A stretch of DNA of 61,744 bases from Helicobacter sp. (lineage in GTDB: Bacteria > Campylobacterota > Campylobacteria > Campylobacterales > Helicobacteraceae): positions 1 to 61,744 of the forward strand of contig NZ_JALEIK010000015.1 in the NCBI RefSeq assembly GCF_022770205.1. The letters run 5' to 3'. A program made the translations under genes and the position numbers. Positions 11,459 to 19,718 of the stretch are shown one piece after another. Each line of letters begins with the position of its first letter. Positions within the stretch are counted from its first letter, which is position 1. The notes beneath the pieces are model-generated. The model worked only from the letters and a program-made list of their open reading frames with translations, was not told the origin of the DNA and did no database searches.

Positions 11459-12462
11459 CTAAAGCCGACTTCATCATAAATTTTTACCGCTTTTTTAACA
11501 TTTTCAGCGATTTTACTTACAGGAATTTTGTCTTCTTTAAACTTTCCAAAATCCTTTACCGTTTGGCTCACTTCTACATCATTTCTTACAGGAAACTCAA
11601 AATTAGCATCTGTTAAGATTTTTTGAATCTCAGGAGTTAGCATAAATTCCATAAACTTTTGCGCCGCTTCTTTATTTTTACTAGAATTTGTCATTGCGAT
11701 TCCACTTATGTTAATATGCGCCCCACGCCCATCTTGATTAGGGAAGATGATTCCAAGTGCGTTACCCACTTCTACATCTTTTTCATTCTTAGAATTTTTC
11801 AAAAGCCCGATGTAATAGGTGTTCATCACGGCAAACTTAGCCTCTCCTGCAAAAACCTGTCTAGCCTGATCTCTATCGCCTCCTTTTGGCGGTGTGGCAA
11901 GATTATCTAGTAAGCCTTTAGCCCATTCTTTTGCCTTTTTTTCTCCGTCGTTGGCTATGATAGATGCAAGTAGAGTCTTACTATAAGGTGCTGTTGCGCT
12001 ACGCATTAAAACTTGCCCCTTAAACTCTGGCTTTGCTAAGTCTTCGTAGTTTTTCATACGGCTTATGTCAGTGTTTGCGTTTTTGTTGTAAGCGATGATT
12101 CTAGCGCGCTTTGTGATGGCAAACCACTGATTATCCTTATCCCTTAAATGCGCAGGGATGGTGTCATTAAGAAACTTAGACTTCACAGGGGCTAAAACGC
12201 CTGAATTCTTGGCTTCTGTTAGGTTTGAAACATCAGCAGTGATAAAAATATCAGCAGGAGAGTTTTTACCTTCAAGTTGGAGTCTTTTAATCAACTCTGA
12301 AGCATTTGCTTGCGTGTGTTTAACTTTGATTCCTGTTTGCTCCTCAAATCTTTTGATGATTTCAAAATCCCCGTCATAATGTCTAGTGGAGTAAATGTTT
12401 AGTTCATTTGCAAAAAGCATTGATGAACACAGCATAAGTGCGAATAAAAACAATTTTTTCAT
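11455..12462 (-). CDS. fbpA: Ferric iron-binding periplasmic protein
   Basis: The 335-residue protein starts with a cleavable signal peptide (MKKLFLFALMLCSSMLFA) followed by NELNIYSTRHYDGDFEIIKRF, the hallmark start of FbpA/CFbpA transferrin-like iron binders. A tyrosine pair (NTYYIGLL near 214-221) matches the conserved Tyr-Tyr iron ligands of the family. It heads an fbpABC operon and is preceded by a Fur-like site at 12484-12523, consistent with iron repression. The closest relatives I recall are Campylobacter CfbpA-type proteins. Confidence 0.9.
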   Translation of the reverse strand: MKKLFLFALMLCSSMLFANELNIYSTRHYDGDFEIIKRFEEQTGIKVKHTQANASELIKRLQLEGKNSPADIFITADVSNLTEAKNSGVLAPVKSKFLNDTIPAHLRDKDNQWFAITKRARIIAYNKNANTDISRMKNYEDLAKPEFKGQVLMRSATAPYSKTLLASIIANDGEKKAKEWAKGLLDNLATPPKGGDRDQARQVFAGEAKFAVMNTYYIGLLKNSKNEKDVEVGNALGIIFPNQDGRGAHINISGIAMTNSSKNKEAAQKFMEFMLTPEIQKILTDANFEFPVRNDVEVSQTVKDFGKFKEDKIPVSKIAENVKKAVKIYDEVGFR

Positions 12463-12483
12463 TGCGTTTCCTTTTTGGTTTTG

Positions 12484-12523
12484 ATTATGATAAAGAATAT
12501 TACTATTATTTTTTTAATAATAG
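12484..12523. promoter_or_regulatory. Fur-box-like region upstream of fbpA
   Basis: GATTATGATAAAGAATATTA at 12483-12502 resembles the GATAATGATAATCATTATC consensus. The adjacent CTATTATT (12503-12510), five T, AATAATAG (12516-12523) is a perfect 8-bp inverted repeat close to the Helicobacter TAATAAT-N-ATTATTA pattern. The position, 20-60 bases before fbpA, suits Fur repression of an iron uptake operon. Binding is inferred. Confidence 0.5.
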
Positions 12524-12574
12524 CTTAATTATTAGTGTGATTTAATGGAGTTTGAGTATTTTAATGTTTAAGTA

Positions 12575-13429
12575 TTATTCTGCTGTGAATTCTGTGCCAA
12601 TTCCTGCACTTGTAAAAAGCTCTAAAAGTAAGGAATGTGGAATCCTACCATCAATGATGTGTGCTTTTTCTACACCATTTCTGACACAATCTAAACACGC
12701 TTGAACTTTAGGAAGCATTCCACCGCTAATTGTTCCGTTTGTATATAGTTCTTGTGTTTGTGCTATATTTAAGGATTCTATGATGTTGCCACTCTTATCT
12801 AGCACACCTTTAGTGTTTGTTAAAAAAATTGCCCTTTTAGCATTTGTGGCAATTGCAATAGCACTTGCAGCAGAATCCGCATTAATATTAAATCCCGGAT
12901 GTCCTGCTTCCTCACCGCAAGCAATAGAAGCAATCACAGGAACAAAATTTTGTGCTAAGAGATTATTAATGACTTCGCCATTGGTTTGGGTAATCTCGCC
13001 GGTGTAACCATATTTTCCATTATCTTTTGGGATTGCTTGAAACAATGAAGCGTCCTTACCGCTAATGCCTAGCGCATTAACGCCGTGGAAATTTAAAAAG
13101 GCTGTGATTTCTTTATTAATCTCACCACTTAGCACCATTTCAACAATTTTTAGTGCATCAATGCTTGTTACGCGTAGTCCTTCTATAAACTCACTTTGAA
13201 TTTTTAGTGCATCAAGGAGTTCATTAATGCGCTTCCCACCGCCGTGAATGATGATTGGCTTAATCCCTAACATATAAAGCATCACAATATCAATAGCAAA
13301 TTGCTCTTTTAACTCAGGGTTAATTTGTGCAGCACCGCCGTATTTAATGACAATCTTTGAACCACGAAAAAAGCGGATATAAGGGAGTGCATCAAGGAGG
13401 ATTGAAACGATTTTAGAAGGATTGTGCAT
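12575..13429 (-). CDS. argB: Acetylglutamate kinase
   Basis: ArgB phosphorylates N-acetylglutamate, the second step of arginine synthesis. The 284-residue product carries VIKYGGAAQ near the N-terminus, the IIIHGGGKRIN nucleotide-binding motif, GISGKDASL and the C-terminal GGMLPKVQACLDCV block. I chose ATG 13429 (MHNPSKIVSIL), because an upstream in-frame start adds 15 residues unlike the family and would run to within a few bases of the divergent gene. argG is elsewhere in the window (23123). Confidence 0.93.
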   Translation of the reverse strand: MHNPSKIVSILLDALPYIRFFRGSKIVIKYGGAAQINPELKEQFAIDIVMLYMLGIKPIIIHGGGKRINELLDALKIQSEFIEGLRVTSIDALKIVEMVLSGEINKEITAFLNFHGVNALGISGKDASLFQAIPKDNGKYGYTGEITQTNGEVINNLLAQNFVPVIASIACGEEAGHPGFNINADSAASAIAIATNAKRAIFLTNTKGVLDKSGNIIESLNIAQTQELYTNGTISGGMLPKVQACLDCVRNGVEKAHIIDGRIPHSLLLELFTSAGIGTEFTAE

Positions 13430-13485
13430 TTTGTCTCTTTTATTTTGGTAAAATGGATTGAAATTATAACGCACAAGGATTGCAA

Positions 13486-14445
13486 ATGCAAAATGGTAAG
13501 GAAAAAATTGTATTTTTAGATGGATTGAGTTTAGGCAAGAATACTTTAAAACAGCAATTAGAAATGTATAAAGAACGCTTTGAATATGTAGAATTTGGCA
13601 TCACACAAGCAAGTTTGGTTTTAGAGCGCGCTAAGGGTGCTGCAATAGTGCTAACCAATAAAGTTGTGTTAAATAGGGAGATTTTAGAGATTTTAAAGGA
13701 TTCTTTAAAGCTTGTGTGCATTACAGCAACAGGAATGGATAATGTGGATTTAGAGGCTGCTAGAGAGTTTGGAATCCTAGTGAAAAATGTTGCAGGGTAT
13801 TCCACGCAAAGTGTGGCGCAACACACGCTAATGATGGTGCTTGCTCTTAGTGGAAAACTACCCTTTTATGATGCGTATTGCAAGAGTGGGGAATATGCTA
13901 GGAATCCTTTATTTGTGAATCTTTCTTACCCCTTGCATTTAATTGCAGGAAAAAAATGGGGGATTATAGGCTTAGGTAATATTGGGAAAAATGTTGCAAA
14001 GCTTGCAAGTGCCTTTGGTGCGGAAGTGAGTTATTATTCTACAAGCGGGAAAAACACCAATGCAGAATATCCCCATAAGGCTTTAGAAACATTGTTAAAG
14101 GAATCGCAAATTCTTTCTATCCACGCACCGCTTAATCCTAGCACACAAAACTTACTTAATGCGAGTAATTTAGGGCTTTTACAAGAGGGAGCAATTGTCA
14201 TTAATGCTGGGCGTGGTGGAATCGTGAATGAAGAGGACTTAGCAAAAGAGCTAAAAAAGCGTGAAATTTATGCAGGCTTTGATGTGTTTGTTAAAGAACC
14301 TATGGCGCAAAATCACCCCTTGCTTGATAAAGAGATTGCAAACAAACTTGTGCTAACACCGCATAATGCGTGGGGCTATGAAGAGAGCAAAGAGATTTTA
14401 ATAGAAGGGATCTTAAAAAACATTGCGGAGTTTATTAATGCTTAA
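13486..14445 (+). CDS. NAD-dependent D-2-hydroxyacid dehydrogenase
   Basis: The 319-residue protein belongs to the D-isomer-specific 2-hydroxyacid dehydrogenases (glycerate/hydroxypyruvate reductase type). It has the NAD-binding motif GLGNIGKNVAKLAS near 160-173, the catalytic arginine region NAGRGGIVNEEDLA near 239-252, a glutamate in FVKEP and the histidine of LTPHNAWGYEE. AGGA at 13476-13479 supports ATG 13486. The substrate cannot be set from sequence. It is divergent from argB with a 56-base gap. Confidence 0.85.
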   Translation: MQNGKEKIVFLDGLSLGKNTLKQQLEMYKERFEYVEFGITQASLVLERAKGAAIVLTNKVVLNREILEILKDSLKLVCITATGMDNVDLEAAREFGILVKNVAGYSTQSVAQHTLMMVLALSGKLPFYDAYCKSGEYARNPLFVNLSYPLHLIAGKKWGIIGLGNIGKNVAKLASAFGAEVSYYSTSGKNTNAEYPHKALETLLKESQILSIHAPLNPSTQNLLNASNLGLLQEGAIVINAGRGGIVNEEDLAKELKKREIYAGFDVFVKEPMAQNHPLLDKEIANKLVLTPHNAWGYEESKEILIEGILKNIAEFINA

Positions 14446-14450
14446 ACTTA

Positions 14451-14469
14451 AAAGTTGGATTCCAACTTT
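14451..14469 (+). terminator. Perfect palindrome after the dehydrogenase gene
   Basis: AAAGTTGGA (14451-14459), one T, TCCAACTTT (14461-14469) is a perfect inverted repeat seven bases after the stop codon. It would act as a short hairpin terminator. As at 7737, the arms are the GTTGGA word of this genome. Confidence 0.5.
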
Positions 14470-14623
14470 ACATCTATTCTTTCTTTAAATTTAGCTAAAC
14501 TTAAATAAACTTTCAGTAAAATCAAACCCTTTTATTTTATCAACTCACACACGCTAATCCTAGTTAGGTTGCGCATTGCGTTATGGAGCGTGGAGGGAAA
14601 ACCAAAACACAATAGGAGAAATT

Positions 14624-15436
14624 ATGGTAACAATGAAAGATCTTTTAGAATGTGGTGTGCATTTTGGACACCAAACAAGAAGATGGAATCCAAAAATGAA
14701 AAAATACATTTTTGGCGTAAGAAAAAATATTCATATTATTGATTTGCAAAAGACTTTGCGCTACTTCCGTTACACTTATAATATCGTGCGTGATGCAGCA
14801 GCAGAGGGCAAAACGATTCTTTTTGTAGGAACAAAAAAGCAAGCAAGTGAGACGCTAAAGCAATATGCAGAGAGTGTGGAAGCTCCGTATGTAAATTACC
14901 GTTGGCTTGGTGGAATGCTCACAAACTTTTCAACCATTAGAAAATCTATCCGCAAGCTTGAAATCATTGAAGAAATGGAATCTAGCGGGCAAATTGATCT
15001 TTTAACAAAGAAAGAAAAATTAATGATTTTGCGTAAAAAAGAGAAATTAACGCAATATCTTGGCGGTGTGCGCCACCTTAAAAAAGCCCCTGATATGATT
15101 TTTGTCATTGATGCAGCAAAGGAAAAAATTGCTGTTGCAGAGGCTAGAATACTTGGAATCCCTGTTGTTGCACCGCTTGATACAAATTGTGATCCAGATG
15201 CTGTGGATTATCCAATTCCGGGAAATGATGATGCGATTCGTTCTATTCAGCTTTTTTGCAAAGAAATGGCAGAAGCGATTACTGAAGGGCGTGCGATTGC
15301 TGGCGGTGAAGTTATTGCTAGTGAAGAAGCAGCACCAGCTAGTGAAGAAGAAAAACAAGAAGTGCTTGAAGAAGCAATGCGTGAAGAAATAATAAGTGAA
15401 GGAGACTTCACACAAAACGCTCAAAGTGCGGAATAA
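14624..15436 (+). CDS. rpsB: 30S ribosomal protein S2
   Basis: The 270-residue S2 protein has the conserved [22 protein letters not shown] start, IIDLQKT, and the [13 protein letters not shown] and [16 protein letters not shown]-type segments of the family. AGGAGA at 14614-14619 fixes ATG 14624. The C-terminus is extended and acidic (about 230-270). It heads rpsB-tsf-ABC ATPase-fliR, an order also known in Campylobacter. Confidence 0.97.
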   Translation: MVTMKDLLECGVHFGHQTRRWNPKMKKYIFGVRKNIHIIDLQKTLRYFRYTYNIVRDAAAEGKTILFVGTKKQASETLKQYAESVEAPYVNYRWLGGMLTNFSTIRKSIRKLEIIEEMESSGQIDLLTKKEKLMILRKKEKLTQYLGGVRHLKKAPDMIFVIDAAKEKIAVAEARILGIPVVAPLDTNCDPDAVDYPIPGNDDAIRSIQLFCKEMAEAITEGRAIAGGEVIASEEAAPASEEEKQEVLEEAMREEIISEGDFTQNAQSAE

Positions 15437-15445
15437 GGAGAATTT

Positions 15446-16513
15446 ATGGCAGAAATTAGCGCGCAATTAGTAAAACAACTCCGCGAGATGACAGATGCGG
15501 GAATGATGGATTGTAAAAAAGCTCTTGTAGAAGTTGGTGGCGACTTAGAGAAAGCTGTTGAATATTTAAGAGAAAAGGGCTTAAGCAAAGCCGCTAAAAA
15601 GGCAGATAGGGTTGCAGCAGAGGGTGCAATTAGTGTTCAAGTTTCAAGCGATTTTAAAAAGGCAAGTATGGCAGAGATTAACTCTGAAACAGATTTTGTT
15701 GCAAAAAATGATGGCTTTAAAGAATTGAGCGCAAAAACCATTGCAATGGTGCAAGATTCCAATGTTTCAACTGCTGAAGAGTTGCATTCTTTAGATTTTG
15801 ATGGGGCGAAGTTTGAAGAGTATCTAAAAACACAGATTGCAAAAATCGGCGAAAATATCGTTGTTAGAAGAATTGCAAAAGTGCAAGCACAAGGCAGTGG
15901 AATTGTGAATGCTTATGTGCATTCAAATGGGCGTGTTGGCGTGATTATCGCACTTAAATGCCAAAATGAAGAAAGCACTACAAAGCTAGCAGAACTTACA
16001 AAAAATCTTTGTATGCACGCCGCGGCAATGAAGCCAAAAGTGATTTCTTACCATTCTTTTGACAAAGACTTTGTGAATGCTGAAAAAACTGCGATTATTG
16101 CGGAGCTTGAGAAGGAAAATGAGGAGCTAAAAAGACTTGGCAAGCCCTTGCATAAGATTCCACAATACATTAGTCAGCTCGAGCTAACAGATGAGATTTT
16201 ATCAAAGCAAGAAGAAGTCTTAAAAGCAGAGCTTAAAGCCCAAGGTAAGCCAGAGGCAATTTGGGATAAAATCCTTCCGGGTCAAATGGAGCGTTTTAAG
16301 GCAGATTCCACAATTTTAGATCAAAGATTAACGCTACTTGGGCAATTTTTCGTAATGGATGATAAAAAAACAATCGCACAAGTGCTAGCAGATAAATCAA
16401 AAGAACTCAGCGATTCTATTGAAGTGGTAGAATATGTGCGTTTTGAACTTGGTGAAGGCATTGAAAAGCAAGCTTGTAATTTCGCCGATGAAGTTGCAGC
16501 ACAACTTGGCTAA
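15446..16513 (+). CDS. tsf: Translation elongation factor Ts
   Basis: EF-Ts is the nucleotide exchange factor for EF-Tu. The 355 residues begin with the UBA-like domain containing VKQLREMTDAGMMDCKKAL (residues about 9-27), followed by the SETDFVAKND motif near 75-84 and two core subdomains. The length is that of Campylobacterota EF-Ts, longer than in E. coli. It lies nine bases after rpsB with its own AAGGAG. Confidence 0.97.
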   Translation: MAEISAQLVKQLREMTDAGMMDCKKALVEVGGDLEKAVEYLREKGLSKAAKKADRVAAEGAISVQVSSDFKKASMAEINSETDFVAKNDGFKELSAKTIAMVQDSNVSTAEELHSLDFDGAKFEEYLKTQIAKIGENIVVRRIAKVQAQGSGIVNAYVHSNGRVGVIIALKCQNEESTTKLAELTKNLCMHAAAMKPKVISYHSFDKDFVNAEKTAIIAELEKENEELKRLGKPLHKIPQYISQLELTDEILSKQEEVLKAELKAQGKPEAIWDKILPGQMERFKADSTILDQRLTLLGQFFVMDDKKTIAQVLADKSKELSDSIEVVEYVRFELGEGIEKQACNFADEVAAQLG

Positions 16514-16521
16514 TATGGTTT

Positions 16522-17160
16522 ATGTTGGTAGCTGAAAATCTCTCTTTTGGCTATGAACAGCCCATTTTAGAAAATGTTTCTTTGGAATTAGATGCTGGGG
16601 AAACGCTTTCTGTTATGGGGGTTAGTGGAAGTGGTAAAAGCACGCTTTTGCATATCCTATCAAGCTTTTTAAAGCCCCAGAGTGGTGAAGTTAGAATGCT
16701 TAATCATAACATTTACACGCTCCCTTCAAGCAAACTTCTCTCACTCCGTCGCAATGATATTGGAATCATTTTTCAATCCCATTATTTATTTTCTGGATTT
16801 AGTGCGCAAGAAAACCTAGAAGTTGCCACACTTTTAAGCGGAGAAAAGATTGATGAAGAGATTTTAAGTCTATTTGGAATCTCTAAGATTTTATCCCAAA
16901 GTGTAGGCACGCTAAGTGGCGGGCAACAACAACGCTTATCTATTGCTAGAGTCTTAACAAAGCGTCCTAAAATCATTTTTGCAGATGAGCCAACAGGAAA
17001 TTTAGATAGAGAAACTGCATTTAGTGTGATGCAACTCCTTTTTGATTATGTGAAATTCACGCAATCCTTGCTGATTTTCGCAACGCACGATCCTATTTTA
17101 GCAAAAAAGGCAATGTATGCTTATAGACTTGAGAACACTGCGTTAAACACACTTAACTAA
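16522..17160 (+). CDS. ABC transporter ATP-binding protein (LolD/FtsE size class)
   Basis: This 212-residue single ATPase has Walker A GVSGSGKST near 33-41, signature LSGGQQQR near 132-139, Walker B IIFADEPTGNLD near 152-163 and the H of ATHD. The IIFQSHYLFSGFSAQENL Q-loop region is typical of the LolD/MacB/FtsE group, which serve lipoprotein release, efflux or division. No permease gene is adjacent; it lies between tsf and fliR, as in Campylobacter. The partner is therefore unknown. Confidence 0.8.
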   Translation: MLVAENLSFGYEQPILENVSLELDAGETLSVMGVSGSGKSTLLHILSSFLKPQSGEVRMLNHNIYTLPSSKLLSLRRNDIGIIFQSHYLFSGFSAQENLEVATLLSGEKIDEEILSLFGISKILSQSVGTLSGGQQQRLSIARVLTKRPKIIFADEPTGNLDRETAFSVMQLLFDYVKFTQSLLIFATHDPILAKKAMYAYRLENTALNTLN

Positions 17161-17179
17161 AGTTAAGATTTGGAGATTT

Positions 17180-17959
17180 ATGGAGCTTTTAGCATACTTA
17201 ACAGAAGGTAATGTTGCAAACTTCTTACTTTTACTTTTGCGCTTTGCTGGGATTATCGCTTTTTTTCCTTTTTTTGAAAATCAACTCATTACCGCACAGC
17301 TAAAGGGTGCATTGATTTTTTTCCTAACGATTTTATTCATTCCCATTCTTGATGTTGTGCCACCTGTTGATTGGACGATTTTACGCTTTATTATTGCAGG
17401 ACTTTCAGAGATTATGCTAGGGTTTCTTGCTTCTATGGTGCTACAAATTGTGTTTGCTATGATTTCTTTTGGTGGCGAGTTAATCTCTTTTGCGATGGGT
17501 TTAACAATCTCAAATGCTTATGACCCTGTAACAGGTGCGCAAAAGCCTATTGTGGGGCAGCTTTTAACGCTTCTTGCACTTTTAATTATGCTAGGGCTTG
17601 ATTACCATCATCTCTTTTTTTATTTTGTAAGTGAGAGTGTCAAAGAGATTCCATTAGGTGGTTTTATATATTCTCAAAATTATGTTGAATACATTATCAA
17701 ATCTTTTTCACATCTTTTTGTAGTTGGGCTTACAATGTCTTTTCCTATTATCGCATTAATTCTACTCAGCGATATTATTTTTGGAATGATTATGAAAGCG
17801 CATCCGCAATTTAATTTGCTAGCCATTGGTTTTCCTGTGAAAATTACTATTGCCTTTGCGGTGCTTATTGTGATTGTGCCTGCTGTTATATTGCATTTTA
17901 AAAGAGAATTTTTAAGTGCATTTGATGCTTTGAGTATTCTTTTTCAAAATAGTTTTTAG
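17180..17959 (+). CDS. fliR: Flagellar biosynthetic protein FliR
   Basis: FliR is part of the FliPQR core of the flagellar type III export gate in the inner membrane. The 259 residues form about six membrane segments. Family motifs include RFAGIIAFFPFFEN near 21-34 and the AMGLTISNAYDPVTG region near 105-119. It is the last gene of the rpsB-tsf-ATPase-fliR run and is convergent with the regulator at 17961, leaving one base between stop codons. Confidence 0.93.
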   Translation: MELLAYLTEGNVANFLLLLLRFAGIIAFFPFFENQLITAQLKGALIFFLTILFIPILDVVPPVDWTILRFIIAGLSEIMLGFLASMVLQIVFAMISFGGELISFAMGLTISNAYDPVTGAQKPIVGQLLTLLALLIMLGLDYHHLFFYFVSESVKEIPLGGFIYSQNYVEYIIKSFSHLFVVGLTMSFPIIALILLSDIIFGMIMKAHPQFNLLAIGFPVKITIAFAVLIVIVPAVILHFKREFLSAFDALSILFQNSF

Positions 17960-17960
17960 G

Positions 17961-18542
17961 CTATTTAAAGATAATTTTCCCCTTTTTTGTATCAATTCTA
18001 CCCTGTGTTTTTAGCTCTTTTATTGTGCGTGAGAGTGATTCTGGGCTTGTGTTAAGATGCTTTGCAATTTCGCGCTGTGTGAGTGCGTTTAAGTTTTGCG
18101 CATTGTCTTGTAAAAAGGACATTAGCTTGTCTTTTAAGTTGAGATGTGATTCCATAATTAATGTTTCTAGGGATTTAATTTTTTGGCAAAGAGAAGCGAT
18201 AAGTTGTTGAAAAAAGAGTGGATTTTTAGCGCATTGTTTTTGTAAAGTTTCAAGGTTAATTTCTAAAACTTCGCAATCTTTGGTACAAACCGCACTTGTT
18301 GAAAAGGGCTGTTGCAAAAGGCTTGGTATTTCTTCTAAGAAGCTTGGAGCGGTAACATAGCGCAATGTTTTTTCTCTAGGGTCTAAATCTTTGGTAAGCT
18401 GTGTGGATTTGTAGATTCTAACCTTTCCGCTTAAAAGAATCAAAAGGGTTTTTGGGACTTCCCCTTCAAGAAATAAGATTTCGTTTTCATTAAAAAACCG
18501 CTTGTAGCCTATGCTATAAAGTAGTTTAAAATAATTTTCCAC
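17961..18542 (-). CDS. Crp/Fnr-family transcriptional regulator (NssR-like)
   Basis: The 193-residue protein has an N-terminal cyclic-nucleotide-type beta-barrel (about 1-110), a long dimer helix and a C-terminal winged HTH with the recognition region LTQREIAKHLNTSPESLSRTI near 153-173. No N-terminal Fnr-type cysteine cluster is present, so it is not an oxygen-sensing iron-sulfur Fnr. It diverges from the truncated-haemoglobin remnant at 18651, the same arrangement as nssR-ctb in Campylobacter jejuni, where NssR controls the nitrosative-stress globins. I infer an NssR-like role, with one target now lost. Confidence 0.75.
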   Translation of the reverse strand: MENYFKLLYSIGYKRFFNENEILFLEGEVPKTLLILLSGKVRIYKSTQLTKDLDPREKTLRYVTAPSFLEEIPSLLQQPFSTSAVCTKDCEVLEINLETLQKQCAKNPLFFQQLIASLCQKIKSLETLIMESHLNLKDKLMSFLQDNAQNLNALTQREIAKHLNTSPESLSRTIKELKTQGRIDTKKGKIIFK

Positions 18543-18580
18543 TTTTTGCCCTTTGTTTTAAATTTATTTTAACTAAAATC

Positions 18581-18594
18581 TTAACAATTATCAA
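18581..18594. promoter_or_regulatory. Degenerate Crp/Fnr (NssR)-like site
   Basis: TTAAC-AATT-ATCAA at 18581-18594 has one perfect NssR-type half-site (consensus as I recall it, TTAAC-N4-GTTAA) and one 3/5 half-site. It lies 39 bases upstream of the regulator's start and before the globin remnant. It could still serve autoregulation. Confidence 0.3.
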
Positions 18595-18650
18595 CTTTAA
18601 GCATTAGTTTGTGCGTGACTATTTTTTGGTTATTTTAGTAGAAAAAATGC

Positions 18651-18884
18651 AAAGCTTCGTGTGGATGAAAATGGCATAGGAGAGGGCGATTATTCTAGCA
18701 CTCTCTTAAAAGTGCATTTGGAGTTGTTACCATTTCCTAGAGAGTATTTTAAGATATGGTTAGGTTTGTTTGAATAGAGTTTGAAGTAAATTTTTAGCGA
18801 TGAGAAGTTGCTTATGGGATTTTGCAGCGTGCGCAAATGATAGCGCAATGCTTTGAATTTATGTTTTATGAAAACGAGTATTAA
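18651..18884 (+). pseudogene. Remnant of a group III truncated haemoglobin (ctb-like)
   Basis: The plus strand reads ENGIGEGDYSSTLLKVH then LELLPFPREYFKIWLGLFE before a stop at 18775. After a frameshift it continues GILQRAQMIAQCFEFMFYE to a stop at 18882. These are the C-terminal half of Campylobacter-type truncated haemoglobin III (GEGDY, LPFP-EF-WL-LFE, ILQRAQMIA). The N-terminal half with the haem-distal region is gone and the frame is broken. In C. jejuni this globin binds oxygen and NO and is controlled by the divergent NssR. Its 3' end overlaps the end of the opposing hydrolase gene. Confidence 0.75.
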
Positions 18885-19645
18885 AGGCGTGGTAGCCAAA
18901 AGGGAATGTTATTTTGCTCTTGTAGGACGCTTGTTGCTTCTCCGTGTCCGGGCAAGATGAGCATATTTTCTTGCAAGGTTAAAAATTTCTCTAAGCTTGC
19001 CTTCATTGCTGTGTGCGATGAATAGGGAAAATCGCTTCTGCCAATGGAACGATTAAAAATAAAATCTCCGCTAAACATTACTGCGTTGCCTTGAGATAGA
19101 GATTTTAAATCTGTTTTAGATTCTATATTTGTGGAATCTTTTTTGGAGTCCTTGTGGCTAATAATAACAATGCTACAACCGGGTGTGTGTCCGGGATAGC
19201 AAATAAATGTGATGTTAAAATCTCCATAGCTAAAGGTGTTTTTGCGCCCTAAATTGTCTGTGTTGGAAGTTTTTTCACAGATTTTATCATTTTCTGTTGC
19301 GCCAATTAAAAGTGTAGGAATTGAGTTTGGCAGTCCCGTATTAAAGCAATCTTGTGCTAGCATAAAGGCGTCTTCGTAGGGGCAAAGCAAAGGAATCTCT
19401 GCAAAATGCTCCAATAACTCTGCATTGCTCCACGCGTGGTCAAAATGCCCGTGCGTGTTTAAAATTGCAAGGGGAGTTGCCCCCGTGCTTTTAAGCGTGT
19501 CAATCACCCAAGTGCTTGCGCCAATTCCCGGATCAATAATTAAGGCTTCATTTTTGGTTTTGCTAAAGGCTAAATAGCAGTTTGTTTGGTATTCTCCAAA
19601 GGGCTTACGCAATACATAAAAAAAGTCATTGTCAAAAACTCGCAT
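18881..19645 (-). CDS. MBL-fold metallo-hydrolase (glyoxalase II type)
   Basis: The 254-residue protein has the metallo-beta-lactamase motif THGHFDH with His65, His67, Asp69 and His70, plus the further metal ligands in PGHTPGC, FSGDFIF and the late PGHGEAT. This is the binuclear-metal arrangement of hydroxyacylglutathione hydrolase-like enzymes; the true substrate is unknown. A serine- and lysine-rich insert (about 150-180) is present. I chose ATG 19645 because AAGGA lies five bases upstream; a longer frame runs back another 23 codons without a ribosome site. Confidence 0.85.
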   Translation of the reverse strand: MRVFDNDFFYVLRKPFGEYQTNCYLAFSKTKNEALIIDPGIGASTWVIDTLKSTGATPLAILNTHGHFDHAWSNAELLEHFAEIPLLCPYEDAFMLAQDCFNTGLPNSIPTLLIGATENDKICEKTSNTDNLGRKNTFSYGDFNITFICYPGHTPGCSIVIISHKDSKKDSTNIESKTDLKSLSQGNAVMFSGDFIFNRSIGRSDFPYSSHTAMKASLEKFLTLQENMLILPGHGEATSVLQEQNNIPFWLPRL

Positions 19646-19718
19646 AATATTCCTTTTCTTAAAAATCTTTGCAAATCTTAACGCAAAATCGCTAAAATAA
19701 TACAAAAAAGGCAAAAAT

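Noticed and set aside
8947-12462. Spermidine or sulfate/thiosulfate ABC transporter
   Set aside because: The binding protein has the STRHY start and Tyr-Tyr pair of ferric-binding proteins and a Fur-like site upstream.
16522-17160. Firm lolD assignment
   Set aside because: Size and motifs fit several ATPases and no LolC/E-like permease is adjacent.
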